Shown: piece after piece, positions 44,489 to 51,674 of the stretch | How positions within the stretch are numbered: position 1 is the first letter of the stretch | Layout: every line of letters starts with the position of its first letter | Assembly (NCBI GenBank): GCA_963730375.1 | Contig: CAVSRJ010000001.1 | Coordinates: 186,001-250,000 of the forward strand | Origin: UBA6224 sp963730375 | Lineage (GTDB): Bacteria; Patescibacteriota; Saccharimonadia; Saccharimonadales; UBA4665 | DNA length: 64,000 nt | Direction: 5' to 3' | Notes under the pieces: generated by a model | Databases searched by the model: none | The model's input: the letters and a program-made list of their open reading frames with translations, nothing else | Told to the model about the DNA's origin: nothing | Translations under genes and position numbers: made by a program

Positions 44489-44887
44489 CTAGAACGACAA
44501 TCGTTCGGCTATCTCGGCCAGCTGGGCATGATCTGGCTCGACCGACATGTCGGGTACGTGTCGGTACTCGGCAGTCGTAGAAAAGGGAAATACTTTGACG
44601 TGAACGTGATCAGATACGTCCAAGCCCTCTATCATGACGCCAACCCGCTCTTTGTCAGCAAACACCTCACGGATGCGCTGCCCCACACGCTGAATGGTCG
44701 CCATCAGCGCCTGGTAGTCTGCCGGCTCCATGTCCCAGACAAAACCCACCTGTTTTTTGGGCACGACTAGGACGTGGCCGGGCTGTATCGGGTGGATATC
44801 GAGAAAGGCGAATGTATGGTCGTCCTCATACACCTTGTGGCAGGGGATGTCACCGTTGATAATCTTGGTAAATATAGAGTCTTCCAT
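44489..44887 (-). CDS. HIT-family protein
   Basis: 132 residues. CPF-like start DSIFTKIINGDIPCHKVYED, FLDIHPIQPGHVLVVPKK and the histidine triad region are visible. The triad reads HVHVKVFP, so the third His is Lys; the catalytic middle His is kept. HIT enzymes hydrolyse AMP or GMP linked to amines, acids or dinucleotides. TATACT (44899-44894) lies 6 bp before ATG 44887, although the Nudix gene ends only 18 bp upstream on the same strand. Confidence 0.92.
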   Translation of the reverse strand: MEDSIFTKIINGDIPCHKVYEDDHTFAFLDIHPIQPGHVLVVPKKQVGFVWDMEPADYQALMATIQRVGQRIREVFADKERVGVMIEGLDVSDHVHVKVFPFSTTAEYRHVPDMSVEPDHAQLAEIAERLSF

Positions 44888-44905
44888 GCGCCTAGTATAT
44901 CGCAC

Positions 44906-45457
44906 CTAGACCAGGCGGGAGCGCTCTAGCATGTGGTCGGTACCCTCTCGGAATGCAGGATTGCGGTACGCATCCTCTGGTCGTATCCACCACAGCTCCT
45001 CGTGCTCACCATTTGACCGAGGTTCACCGCCGACGTAATCGGCCGTGCACCAGTATTCTATAACCGTGGCATCCGCTACCGGGTGGTCATCTGGCACGTC
45101 GTCGATTCGACGGACACCCAACAGCTCGGGTTCACCAGGTTCAATCTCGATGTTTGCCTCCTCGTCCAGTTCGCGCACCGCCGTTTGCATGATTGCCGAT
45201 ACGATATCACCGTCACAGAGCTGTAGGTCTTCTGGGTCAACCTGTCCACCAAGAAACTCATTCTTGCCACTGGTCTTAGGATTTTTTCCGGGGGCACGCT
45301 TGCCGCCCAATACTTCATCGCCCCTGCGGACCAAGACTCGGACGGTCGTCAGCATGGCCTCGCCACCTATTCGTTGGGTTAGTGGCTCGGGAGTTGGTGA
45401 GTGCAAGGGATAGTCAAACGGTTCGTGTGTTGCTGGTAATCTTTCAATGTTTGACAT
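44906..45457 (-). CDS. Nudix hydrolase
   Basis: 183 residues. The Nudix helix TAVRELDEEANI lies after LGGQVDPEDLQLCDGD. The box differs from consensus in spacing and in Asn replacing the Gly of REUxEExGU, but the metal-binding Glu residues are there. The substrate is unknown. It precedes the HIT gene and could feed the same nucleotide-cleaning function. TATACT lies about 26 bp before the ATG, giving a short leader. Confidence 0.8.
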   Translation of the reverse strand: MSNIERLPATHEPFDYPLHSPTPEPLTQRIGGEAMLTTVRVLVRRGDEVLGGKRAPGKNPKTSGKNEFLGGQVDPEDLQLCDGDIVSAIMQTAVRELDEEANIEIEPGEPELLGVRRIDDVPDDHPVADATVIEYWCTADYVGGEPRSNGEHEELWWIRPEDAYRNPAFREGTDHMLERSRLV

Positions 45458-45551
45458 AGCTGTGTTTTACTCTTGTTACCACAGAGTATACCCCTATCTC
45501 TGACAAAATGGTACTACACTGTTATGACGGTGGTAGTAGAGATGGCCTGGG

Positions 45552-46082
45552 TTAGTACAACGACGGGTGCTGAAAGGGGATGAGTGCTAAGACAAGCGCT
45601 TCGCTATAGTAGCTGGAGCGGGTGACGACATTATTGCTCAGAATGCCGACTGCACCGTTCTGCTGTTTGGAGTTGGCTGTGCCAAATACAATGTCGTCGG
45701 CCTCGCCCAACTCCTTGCCGGCATGAATCAGTTCAGCTACCTGCTGCGGCAACACGAACGCGCTAGTGCGGCTTTTGCCCAAAATACCATCGCCCGACAG
45801 CACCACCATCCAGGCAAAGGCTAACAGCTCATCGCCCATTTTTTCGAGGCCGCCCTCAAGCCCAACGTAAAAGTCTGCATCCGGTACGACCGCACTGGCG
45901 TTTTTGACCCGGTTAGCTGCACCACGGAATGTTTCATCATCGCTCATTGGCTGATCACTAACGCCCGAGTCGACCGAAACGCCTTCTATTTCAAATTGTT
46001 CATCGGGGAAAACCCGCGCAAAGGCATCCTGCACGGCTTGCAGTTTAGCGGGGTTCTTGGAGGCTACAACAACATGCTTCAT
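45552..46082 (-). CDS. Inosine/xanthosine triphosphatase (YjjX/DUF84 family)
   Basis: 176 residues from ATG 46082, which has TACTAT (46095-46090) 7 bp upstream; an ATG at 46121 is rejected for that reason. Family blocks ASKNPAKLQAVQDAF, GVSDQPMSDDET, YVGLEGGLE and the C-terminal GAVGILSNNVVTR are clear. It hydrolyses deaminated purine NTPs (ITP, XTP) to keep them out of nucleic acids. Confidence 0.93.
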   Translation of the reverse strand: MKHVVVASKNPAKLQAVQDAFARVFPDEQFEIEGVSVDSGVSDQPMSDDETFRGAANRVKNASAVVPDADFYVGLEGGLEKMGDELLAFAWMVVLSGDGILGKSRTSAFVLPQQVAELIHAGKELGEADDIVFGTANSKQQNGAVGILSNNVVTRSSYYSEALVLALIPFQHPSLY

Positions 46083-46133
46083 GCCTACGATAGTAACAGA
46101 AATAGTGCTGTCCGGTGACAACTGTGGTATTCG

Positions 46134-46448
46134 CTAGAAGCACCAGGTGGCCATGAAGTTCAGCACAAAACCAGCCATGAATGAGCCAAATACGACCAGA
46201 AGCAGTAGGACTACGCCAGCGACAATATGGCGACGACTTTTGAAGTCGAGAAATATCCGAACGAGGCCGGCAATGGCAATTAGCACACCTATCAGAGCCA
46301 CATACACCGCAAGCTGGCGTGGCTCCGTGTAGCAATAATCTTTTGGCGCATCAGAGTCGGTGAGCGCTCGTTGGTAAGCGAGTATTTCAATGACTATGGC
46401 GGCAGCAAATGGCCAGTAAATCCACAGTAGGCGGCCAGTTTGTTTCAT
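46134..46448 (-). CDS. Three- to four-helix membrane protein of unknown function
   Basis: 104 residues from ATG 46448. TATGAT (46461-46456) ends 7 bp upstream, so the ATG at 46460 inside it is not used. Hydrophobic segments lie at about 5-22, 42-62 and 74-98. No family is recognised. It is 51 bp from the YjjX gene. Confidence 0.6.
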   Translation of the reverse strand: MKQTGRLLWIYWPFAAAIVIEILAYQRALTDSDAPKDYCYTEPRQLAVYVALIGVLIAIAGLVRIFLDFKSRRHIVAGVVLLLLVVFGSFMAGFVLNFMATWCF

Positions 46449-46479
46449 AAGCCACATCATAGCATGCCGTTAGTGTAGT

Positions 46480-46705
46480 GGGATTCGACTTACCCGCGAG
46501 CGCAAATTGCGCTGCTTAGTCAACTCTTGCACAAGAGAGGGATAGCGGCCTTCGGCCTTTTCCGCTCCGGCATGCTCGATGCCAGCATCTGCGCGTGTCC
46601 TCGCTCTACCGAACCCTTCGTTCGCTTCGCTCACTAAACGGGTCCGTATCCTTTTCTTCCAGAGAAGAAAAACGCCCGTATCTTACGATACGAGCGCCTT
46701 TCTCC
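46480..46705 (-). repeat. tRNA-Ser(CGA) downstream unit: terminator, two-hairpin repeat and tRNA 3'-end copies
   Basis: On the minus strand after the tRNA CCA, a terminator-like hairpin (about 46665-46700) comes first. It is followed by GGGTTCGG, GCGAGGAC, CGCGCAGA, hairpin A (TGC-TGG-CAT), CGAGCATGCCGGAG, hairpin B (GGCC-GAA-GGCC) and GCTATCCCTCTC (about 46535-46549), which copies the T-arm end of the tRNA. A second copy of TCGAATCCC lies at 46480-46488 beyond a palindrome GCGCAA-ATTGCGC shared with 50826-50846. Confidence 0.65.
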
Positions 46706-46795
46706 TGGCGGAGAGAGAGGGATTCGAACCCTCGGTACCCGTGAGGGCACACTGCTTTTCGAGAGCAGCACCTTCAACCACTCGGTCACCTCTCC
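46706..46795 (-). tRNA. tRNA-Ser, anticodon CGA
   Basis: 90 nt with an encoded CCA. Acceptor GGAGAGG pairs with TCTCTCC, the anticodon stem-loop has loop CTCGAAA (anticodon CGA, codon UCG), there is a long variable arm typical of tRNA-Ser, and the T-arm is GAGGG-TTCGAAT-CCCTC. The discriminator is G, as expected for serine. Confidence 0.96.
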
Positions 46796-46948
46796 TCGTC
46801 GTCCCGTACGCCGCTGCCTCGTTTTGCCTAGTGGCAAAAGCTTCGGCTGACGGCTACGGTCCTCCTCTCAAAATTGTATTCAGTCGCCTTCGGCTCCTTG
46901 GATTACAATTTTGGGTTGATGCTTTGTATTGTAGCGTACCTCTGTTAA

Positions 46949-47230
46949 TTACCAAAATATGCTGTACAATGTCCAGCCCAAAACAATGAGTCCGAGCGTG
47001 CGACGAAAGCCATTCACACCCCAGCCCACCTCGGACACCGCCCAGACGAGCAGGGCAACATGCGCCAACCACCATGCAACCGTGGCGATGTATCCATCCG
47101 GCCAAAGTTTTGCGAACACAGTCAGCCCGAACCACAGCAGGATTGGCAGATTGGGCCATTGCCCTAGGACAATCGTGCCGTCCTTGTCACGAAAATATGA
47201 GTCAAAGGCTTTTTGGATTTTTACGTTCAT
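46949..47230 (-). CDS. Small membrane protein of unknown function
   Basis: 93 residues from ATG 47230; TAGACT lies 7 bp upstream. A short amphipathic N-terminus contains KDGTIVLGQWPNLP, then three hydrophobic segments follow (about 28-46, 50-68 and 75-92). The GQWPNLP turn looks like a conserved signature, but I cannot name a family. Confidence 0.65.
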   Translation of the reverse strand: MNVKIQKAFDSYFRDKDGTIVLGQWPNLPILLWFGLTVFAKLWPDGYIATVAWWLAHVALLVWAVSEVGWGVNGFRRTLGLIVLGWTLYSIFW

Positions 47231-47285
47231 CGCTCTAAGTCTAGTATTAATTGTCATCATATGCTAGAATTACCCCTGTTGCTGC

Positions 47286-47368
47286 ATGAGACAAACCAGA
47301 GGTTTTTCTCATCGCTCGTCGGCAAAGCCGAGTTTTGCAAGCAAAACCAAGCTCGCTGCTCTTTTCCT
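47286..47368. repeat. Dispersed palindromic element (copy 2 of 2)
   Basis: Same ends as 13872-13944: hairpin ATGAGA ... TCTCAT with inner AAACC / GGTTT at the left, CGCTGCTCTTTTCCT at the right. The middle differs and contains other palindromes (CGGC-AAA-GCCG, GTTTTGC-AA-GCAAAAC). It lies upstream of tRNA-Arg; the rest of 47369-47501 has further short palindromes and no gene. Confidence 0.7.
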
Positions 47369-47501
47369 AAACTGCAGCGAACCCAGAACTTCAATCCAAG
47401 GAACGAAGTGACTGAATGAAGTTCTGCAAGGAGGAATATAGCGTCAGGTCGAAGCTTTTGCGATACTTCGCAAAACGAGACAGGCGCGTCGATTCCGACG
47501 C

Positions 47502-47578
47502 GCACCCGTAGCTCAGCTGGATAGAGCGTTGGCTTGCGGAGCCAAAGGTCGTAGGTTCAAATCCTGCCGGGTGTACCA
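47502..47578 (+). tRNA. tRNA-Arg, anticodon GCG
   Basis: 77 nt with encoded CCA. Acceptor GCACCCG / CGGGTGT, D-arm GCTC...GAGC, anticodon stem TTGGC / GCCAA with loop TTGCGGA (anticodon GCG, codons CGC/CGU), T-arm with TTCAAAT. Most bacteria read these codons with ACG (inosine), so an unmodified GCG anticodon is somewhat unusual. Confidence 0.95.
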
Positions 47579-47585
47579 AAAAGAG

Positions 47586-47611
47586 AGCCCCTCACAAGAG
47601 GGGTTTTCTTT
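47586..47611 (+). terminator. Terminator of tRNA-Arg
   Basis: Stem CCCCTC-ACAA-GAGGGG followed by TTTTCTTTTT, 8 bp after the tRNA 3' end. Confidence 0.88.
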
Positions 47612-47656
47612 TTGGAAATATAAGACAAGTCGACAGTATCACTGTATGCTGAGTAT

Positions 47657-48232
47657 ATGAAACGGGGAACAGTGCAACGATTGCGCGACGGGGACGCAGC
47701 CCCGGATTTTACTACAACTGATGTAGCGGGCAATACTGTCGCACTCAGCCAGATTACTGCCAGTAGAGTACTACTGACATTTTTTCGATATTCGGGCTGT
47801 CCCTGGTGCAACCTGGCCGTCCACCGATTAACTCTCGAGTACGATCGGATCCGTGACAACGATTGTGAAGTGGTAGCGTTTATCCAATCGGAACCGTCAT
47901 CAATTCAGAAAAATATCTACGGTCGCCACACCCCAAAACCACCCTTTCCCATCATTGCCGATCATGAGGAGCAATTTTACCGGCTGTATGGCGTCACTCC
48001 ATCAAAAATGGCGATCTTACGGAGTGTTACCAAGTTGCCCGACTGGGCGCGCAGCGTCAAGATTCATGGATTCTCACAGGGGAATGTCGATGGCAATGTC
48101 TTTATGGTGCCCGCTGCATTTGTTATCAACCAACGTACCCACAGCATTGAAAAAGCCATGTACGGCGCAAGTTTTTATGATCACGAAGCTTTTGTAAAAG
48201 TCTACGAATCAATCATCTTTACAGAGCTGTAA
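47657..48232 (+). CDS. AhpC/TSA-type peroxiredoxin-like protein
   Basis: 191 residues with a thioredoxin fold. LRDGDAAPDFTTTDVAGN opens the domain, and the active site reads GCPWCN (Cys48, Cys51), a CxxC variant rather than the single peroxidatic Cys of AhpC. The FPIIADHEEQFYRLYGV block is typical of the AhpC/TSA-related redoxins. It probably reduces peroxides or disulfides in the cytoplasm, as there is no signal peptide. TATGCT lies 6 bp before the ATG. Confidence 0.85.
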   Translation: MKRGTVQRLRDGDAAPDFTTTDVAGNTVALSQITASRVLLTFFRYSGCPWCNLAVHRLTLEYDRIRDNDCEVVAFIQSEPSSIQKNIYGRHTPKPPFPIIADHEEQFYRLYGVTPSKMAILRSVTKLPDWARSVKIHGFSQGNVDGNVFMVPAAFVINQRTHSIEKAMYGASFYDHEAFVKVYESIIFTEL

Positions 48233-48342
48233 CACTACACATACAACGTGATTTGTGTCACTTGCAAATGATGTTGTAAAAAATCCCGCTGTAGAGCTCC
48301 TGTAGCCCTGGCTATACTGGGGTTGTAACCAAGGAGGGTGCC

Positions 48343-48426
48343 ATGAGGGAACGACGAACGACCAGTAAGCCAAAGCGAGTTGAAGATATTTTTTTGAACC
48401 CAAATTTGAGTTTGAACGAGCAATAA
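48343..48426 (+). CDS. 27-residue basic peptide, first gene of a tiny operon
   Basis: ATG with AAGGAGGGTG 3 bp upstream and TATACT about 25 bp before it (48312-48317). It is Arg/Lys-rich at the N-terminus and acidic/hydrophobic later (VEDIFLNPNLS). The strong ribosome site and the two similarly spaced ORFs that follow support expression. Function is unknown. Confidence 0.55.
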   Translation: MRERRTTSKPKRVEDIFLNPNLSLNEQ

Positions 48427-48446
48427 AAAGCACCGAAGGAGGATTT

Positions 48447-48530
48447 ATGCATGACAGTAGTCGATCACCAATAACATCGCTCCACACCACGAGTCACCGA
48501 GACTGGTGGGAGCAGTATCTAGAGTATTAG
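48447..48530 (+). CDS. 27-residue peptide, second gene of the tiny operon
   Basis: ATG with AAGGAGGATTT upstream, same length (28 codons with stop) as the preceding ORF. Ser/His-rich, ends DWWEQYLEY. The stop TAG is immediately followed by the GTG of the next gene. Function is unknown. Confidence 0.5.
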   Translation: MHDSSRSPITSLHTTSHRDWWEQYLEY

Positions 48531-48800
48531 GTGTCGATTGTGACGACCGTAGTGTGGTTTGCTTTGTTTGGTGGTTTGGCGCTAGGCATCGTAGGCTTGT
48601 GGCGTCGGCTTCTCCATAACATACGGCCGATTATTCTTGGCAGTATCGTAGGTGGCATATTTGGACTATCACTGTATATGGTGTTCTCTCTGAGCCTTGA
48701 ACACCCGATTCGGTTGGTCTGGCAGGGTCTCAGCTGGATAATTATCGGCATGCTGTGCGCACTCACCACACTGACTGTGTGGCGCCAGACCAGGGATTAG
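48531..48800 (+). CDS. Small three-helix membrane protein
   Basis: 89 residues starting with GTG directly after the preceding stop, which implies translational coupling. Hydrophobic segments are at about 4-22, 34-52 and 62-82. It converges with the BrkB-type gene (5 bp gap). The family is unknown. Confidence 0.55.
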   Translation: MSIVTTVVWFALFGGLALGIVGLWRRLLHNIRPIILGSIVGGIFGLSLYMVFSLSLEHPIRLVWQGLSWIIIGMLCALTTLTVWRQTRD

Positions 48801-48804
48801 CCCT

Positions 48805-49764
48805 TTATTTGGCTTTTGTAGTCACCTCGATGACCTCTTCGGGGTGATATTTATTTCGACGAGCATATAGTCTGAACGCTTTGCGATCCTGAGTAGTAAG
48901 CTTTTGTTGATCGACAGCACGTGGCCACAGCCCGAGCGCACGCACCGAAGCCGTCTCGATGGCGTAGAAGAACACTTGTGATTGCAGATACAACCAGTAC
49001 AGCAGACCGAGCACAATTGCGAAGGTACCGTAGAGGTTGTCGAGGTGTTGAACCTGACGGCTGACAATGAGGCTGCCGACGATTTGTAAGGTCATTAATC
49101 CCACCGTCGCTAGTACCGCAGCCGGGAAAAGTTCACGTATATGGATGCGGCCGGGCAGGGCAATACGAACGAGCGCCAGAAACATGCCAAATAAAATAGC
49201 AAAACTGAGCGCTAACACCAGTGGCACCAACACCCAAGTACGATTGGACAAACTAAATACGTACCCCGACAGCAGCGGCGCCAGCACCAGGCCCAGCGAA
49301 CCAACGGTTAGAATTCCGAAACTCTGTAAGAGATTGCGAGGGAAACTGGAGCGACGCAAGTATGGGATCTGCCACACATGGTTAATACCACTGCGGAAAG
49401 CATCGGCGACACCACGCGCTCCAAAGAGCGCCAGTACGAGCCCGATAGCGAGCGCCACTCCGGTGGAATTAAGACTTTGCACGCTTTGCTCCAGGCTGTC
49501 GCCAACAATTGGCAAATATACCGTGGCACTACTGACGATTCGCTCGCGCATGGTCTCGTTGTTGTGTACCAGTATCTTGAGTACTGAGGTCAGTACCAAT
49601 AGCAGCGGAAAAATTGCTAGGAATCCATAATAGGCCAAAAGCGCGGCCTGGTGTCCGGCCTGATCCTCGCCGTATTTTTTAAGAACAGCCAGCGGAAAGC
49701 CGACACTTTTGTGCCGACGTTGCAACGCATCAAATCTGGTCACGAGACTATCTATAAGCTTCAT
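48805..49764 (-). CDS. YihY/BrkB family inner-membrane protein
   Basis: 319 residues from ATG 49764, preceded by GGAG and by TACAAT 10 bp upstream; the ATG at 49776 overlaps that box. About six membrane helices. Family signatures AALLAYYGFLAIFPLLLVL, FGARGVADAFRSGINHVW and YGTFAIVLGLLYWLYLQSQVF are clear. These proteins were once called ribonuclease BN. Their function is not settled; transport or envelope roles are suggested. Confidence 0.93.
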   Translation of the reverse strand: MKLIDSLVTRFDALQRRHKSVGFPLAVLKKYGEDQAGHQAALLAYYGFLAIFPLLLVLTSVLKILVHNNETMRERIVSSATVYLPIVGDSLEQSVQSLNSTGVALAIGLVLALFGARGVADAFRSGINHVWQIPYLRRSSFPRNLLQSFGILTVGSLGLVLAPLLSGYVFSLSNRTWVLVPLVLALSFAILFGMFLALVRIALPGRIHIRELFPAAVLATVGLMTLQIVGSLIVSRQVQHLDNLYGTFAIVLGLLYWLYLQSQVFFYAIETASVRALGLWPRAVDQQKLTTQDRKAFRLYARRNKYHPEEVIEVTTKAK

Positions 49765-49895
49765 ATCTCCATCCATTGTAGCTAAGGGTGACAGGGAAAG
49801 CTATTACACTTAGTTGTGAAATTACTCATAGTGGGCACGCTTATGTTCGGTAATACTAGTCCGTACTAGCAAACGCTAAAGGAGGGCTAGATACC

Positions 49896-50015
49896 ATGTC
49901 ATACGACGAAAACGATTTGATGGATACATTTGATAAATGGGACGACCGAGATCGCCGCGCACGATTCCGTGCCAAGATGGAGCATAAGCTCAGGGCCAAA
50001 GAAGCACGCTACTAG
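49896..50015 (+). CDS. 39-residue highly charged peptide
   Basis: ATG with AAGGAGGG 8 bp upstream, and a terminator 22 bp after the stop. Asp-rich first half and Arg/Lys-rich helical second half (DRRARFRAKMEHKLRAKEAR). It could bind nucleic acid or a protein partner; unknown. Confidence 0.6.
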   Translation: MSYDENDLMDTFDKWDDRDRRARFRAKMEHKLRAKEARY

Positions 50016-50036
50016 CAGCTGACAACCGGGCCTATG

Positions 50037-50062
50037 GGTCACCTCGAGAGGGGTGGCCTTTT
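50037..50062 (+). terminator. Intrinsic terminator
   Basis: Stem GGTCACC / GGTGGCC with an 8-base loop, followed by TTTT, downstream of the 39-residue ORF. Confidence 0.7.
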
Positions 50063-50075
50063 GCTTTTCGAAACT

Positions 50076-50708
50076 CTAGAAACGCATGCGACGCATGAGC
50101 TGATCGACGAGGTCTGGATCACGCTCTTCATGTGGCACACGGTAGCCCAGGATATCGATAATCTTATCTTCGTCGGCCGGGTCATAGTAGATAGAAGTTA
50201 TAAAACCAAAGCGCTTGTGTGGAGTGAGGGTGATGCTCGAGAACGCTCCCTCTGATTGCAACGAAAACGAACGGTATTCATTGAATCGATGTTGTCTGCC
50301 GTCAATCTCAACTCCTTCGGCGGTCAAGGTGTAGGTCACTTGGCGTGGTTTGCGCGTAGCATATACCCCAAACATTACACCCGCAAAGACAATAACACCT
50401 GCGGATATAAGATCCTTGGTAAGCACCCAGACGAGTGCGGCAAACACTACAGTGCCACCAAGCAACGCCGCATACCAACCGGGAGATTTTTGATGCGAAA
50501 TAAACTCTGATGCAGTCCAGGTAATCGATGGGGCGGGCGTATGCTGCCACTGTGTTGTATGGGCATCATCCGCTGGGGCGGCTACTGTAGGTGTGGGGGC
50601 GTCAGCTGGTTGGGGTTCAGTTGGGGATTGCGAGGGGCTTGGCGAAGCAGGCTGCGGCACAGCATTAGTGGTTGTTTCGGCCGATTTTTTTTGCGCATCC
50701 TCGTCCAT
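50076..50708 (-). CDS. Two-helix membrane protein with a PH-like C-terminal domain
   Basis: 210 residues from ATG 50708, which has TACAAT (50721-50716) 7 bp upstream. The N-terminal about 70 residues are Pro/Ala/Ser-rich. Two close membrane helices (about 86-105 and 108-126) follow, then a beta-rich domain (YTLTAEGVEIDGRQHRFNEY, SFSLQSEG) like small bacterial PH-type domains. Function is unknown. Confidence 0.65.
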   Translation of the reverse strand: MDEDAQKKSAETTTNAVPQPASPSPSQSPTEPQPADAPTPTVAAPADDAHTTQWQHTPAPSITWTASEFISHQKSPGWYAALLGGTVVFAALVWVLTKDLISAGVIVFAGVMFGVYATRKPRQVTYTLTAEGVEIDGRQHRFNEYRSFSLQSEGAFSSITLTPHKRFGFITSIYYDPADEDKIIDILGYRVPHEERDPDLVDQLMRRMRF

Positions 50709-50744
50709 AAGCGTTATTGTACACGGATTGGGGTGAATACGAAA

Positions 50745-51033
50745 AGAGGAGAACGGGATAGCGGTCTGCGACCTTTCCGGTGCGGAGCAGTGGGGGAAGG
50801 CGCGAGAGGGATTCGACATGCTCTCGATCGCACATTGCGCTGCTTAGGCAACCTGGCTCCCATGGTCGTATGTGAGAGGGATATCGCGCAAGCTAGGCTT
50901 GCACTACTCCCTGTGGTACTCGAAATAAACATGCGAGCACGTTTATTCCTGCGTTCCTCGTACGCCGAACCCTTCGGGTTCGCATCCCCGAACGCAGCCA
51001 AGAAAAAAGACCCCATTTGGGGTCATTTTTCTT
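50745..51033 (-). repeat. tRNA-Ser(GCU) downstream array: terminator, two-hairpin repeat and tRNA 3'-end copies
   Basis: On the minus strand after the CCA: terminator GACCCC-AAAT-GGGGTC-TTTTTT, then GGGTTCGG, ACGAGGAACGCAGGAA, hairpin A (TAAACGTGC ... GCATGTTTA), TCGAGTACCACAGGGAGTAG, hairpin B (GCAAGC-CTA-GCTTGC) and GCGATATCCCTCTC (50874-50887). Another unit with a GCGCAATGTGC palindrome follows, ending in TCGAATCCCTCTC (50804-50816), then a third partial unit (GGTC-GCA-GACC, CTATCCC, about 50752-50775). Confidence 0.7.
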
Positions 51034-51126
51034 GGCGGAGAGAGAGGGATTCGAACCCTCGCGGGAGCTCTCGCCCCCCTAACGATTTAGCAAACCGTCC
51101 CCTTCAGCCACTTGGGTACCTCTCCT
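51034..51126 (-). tRNA. tRNA-Ser, anticodon GCU
   Basis: 93 nt with encoded CCA. Same acceptor and T-arm as tRNA-Ser(CGA). Anticodon loop TTGCTAA (GCU, codons AGC/AGU) and a long variable arm (GGGCGAGAGCTCCCGC region). Discriminator G. Confidence 0.96.
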
Positions 51127-51279
51127 CGTCGCATCTCGCTTTATATTTCACCAGGCCGGGCGACAAAATAAGTTTGCTCGCTCAACCCGGTGAAACAACC
51201 ACGATTGCTCCTTTCAATTTTGCATACGCTTCGCTGGTTTGCAAAATTGGCTGAATCAATTCTAACAGATGTAGATATT

Positions 51280-51449
51280 TGGCGGAAGGGGTGGGATATC
51301 GCGTGGCTACGCCACACTCCTTCCTGTGGTGCTCGATAAGAATATGTAGACATCTTCTTATCTGCGCTCCTCGTTCGCCGAACCCAGGTTGATTCAGCAT
51401 AACACCCACTCATCAAGGTTTACCGCCCGCTTTAGCGGGCACTAAACCT
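51280..51449 (-). repeat. tRNA-Ser(UGA) downstream unit ending in an 18-bp copy of the tRNA 3' end
   Basis: After the tRNA come a terminator-type hairpin (AGGTTT ... AAACCT with inner GCCCGC-TAAA-GCGGGC) and GGGTTCGG, then ACGAGGAGCGCAGA. Hairpin A (TAAGAAGATGT ... ACATATTCTTA), TCGAGCACCACAGGAAGGAG and hairpin B (GTGGC-GTA-GCCAC) follow, then GCGATATCCC. Positions 51280-51297 are identical to 51450-51467, the last 18 bases of the tRNA including CCA. Confidence 0.75.
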
Positions 51450-51539
51450 TGGCGGAAGGGGTGGGATTCGAACCCACGGTACCGTTTCCGGCACGACGGT
51501 TTTCAAGACCGTTACCTTAAACCACTCGGTCACCCTTCC
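51450..51539 (-). tRNA. tRNA-Ser, anticodon UGA
   Basis: 90 nt with encoded CCA. Acceptor GGAAGGG pairs with CCCTTCC, anticodon loop CTTGAAA (UGA, codon UCA and wobble), long variable arm, T-arm GTGGG-TTCGAAT-CCCAC, discriminator G. Confidence 0.96.
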
Positions 51540-51674
51540 GTATGCTTGTGATGAAATGTTCGTTCAGAGACAAAATCCCATTCAGCCGCTGCAACGTAGT
51601 ATTAGAGCAGCGAGCTTGGTTTTGCGTGCAACAGAGGTGATTATAGCAGTTAACTTTATGGAGACCAAGCTCAG

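Noticed and set aside
47369..47501. A further copy of the two-hairpin repeat upstream of tRNA-Arg
   Set aside because: AGAACTTCA ... TGAAGTTCT followed by AAGGAGGA is only loosely similar. The conserved linker is not there.
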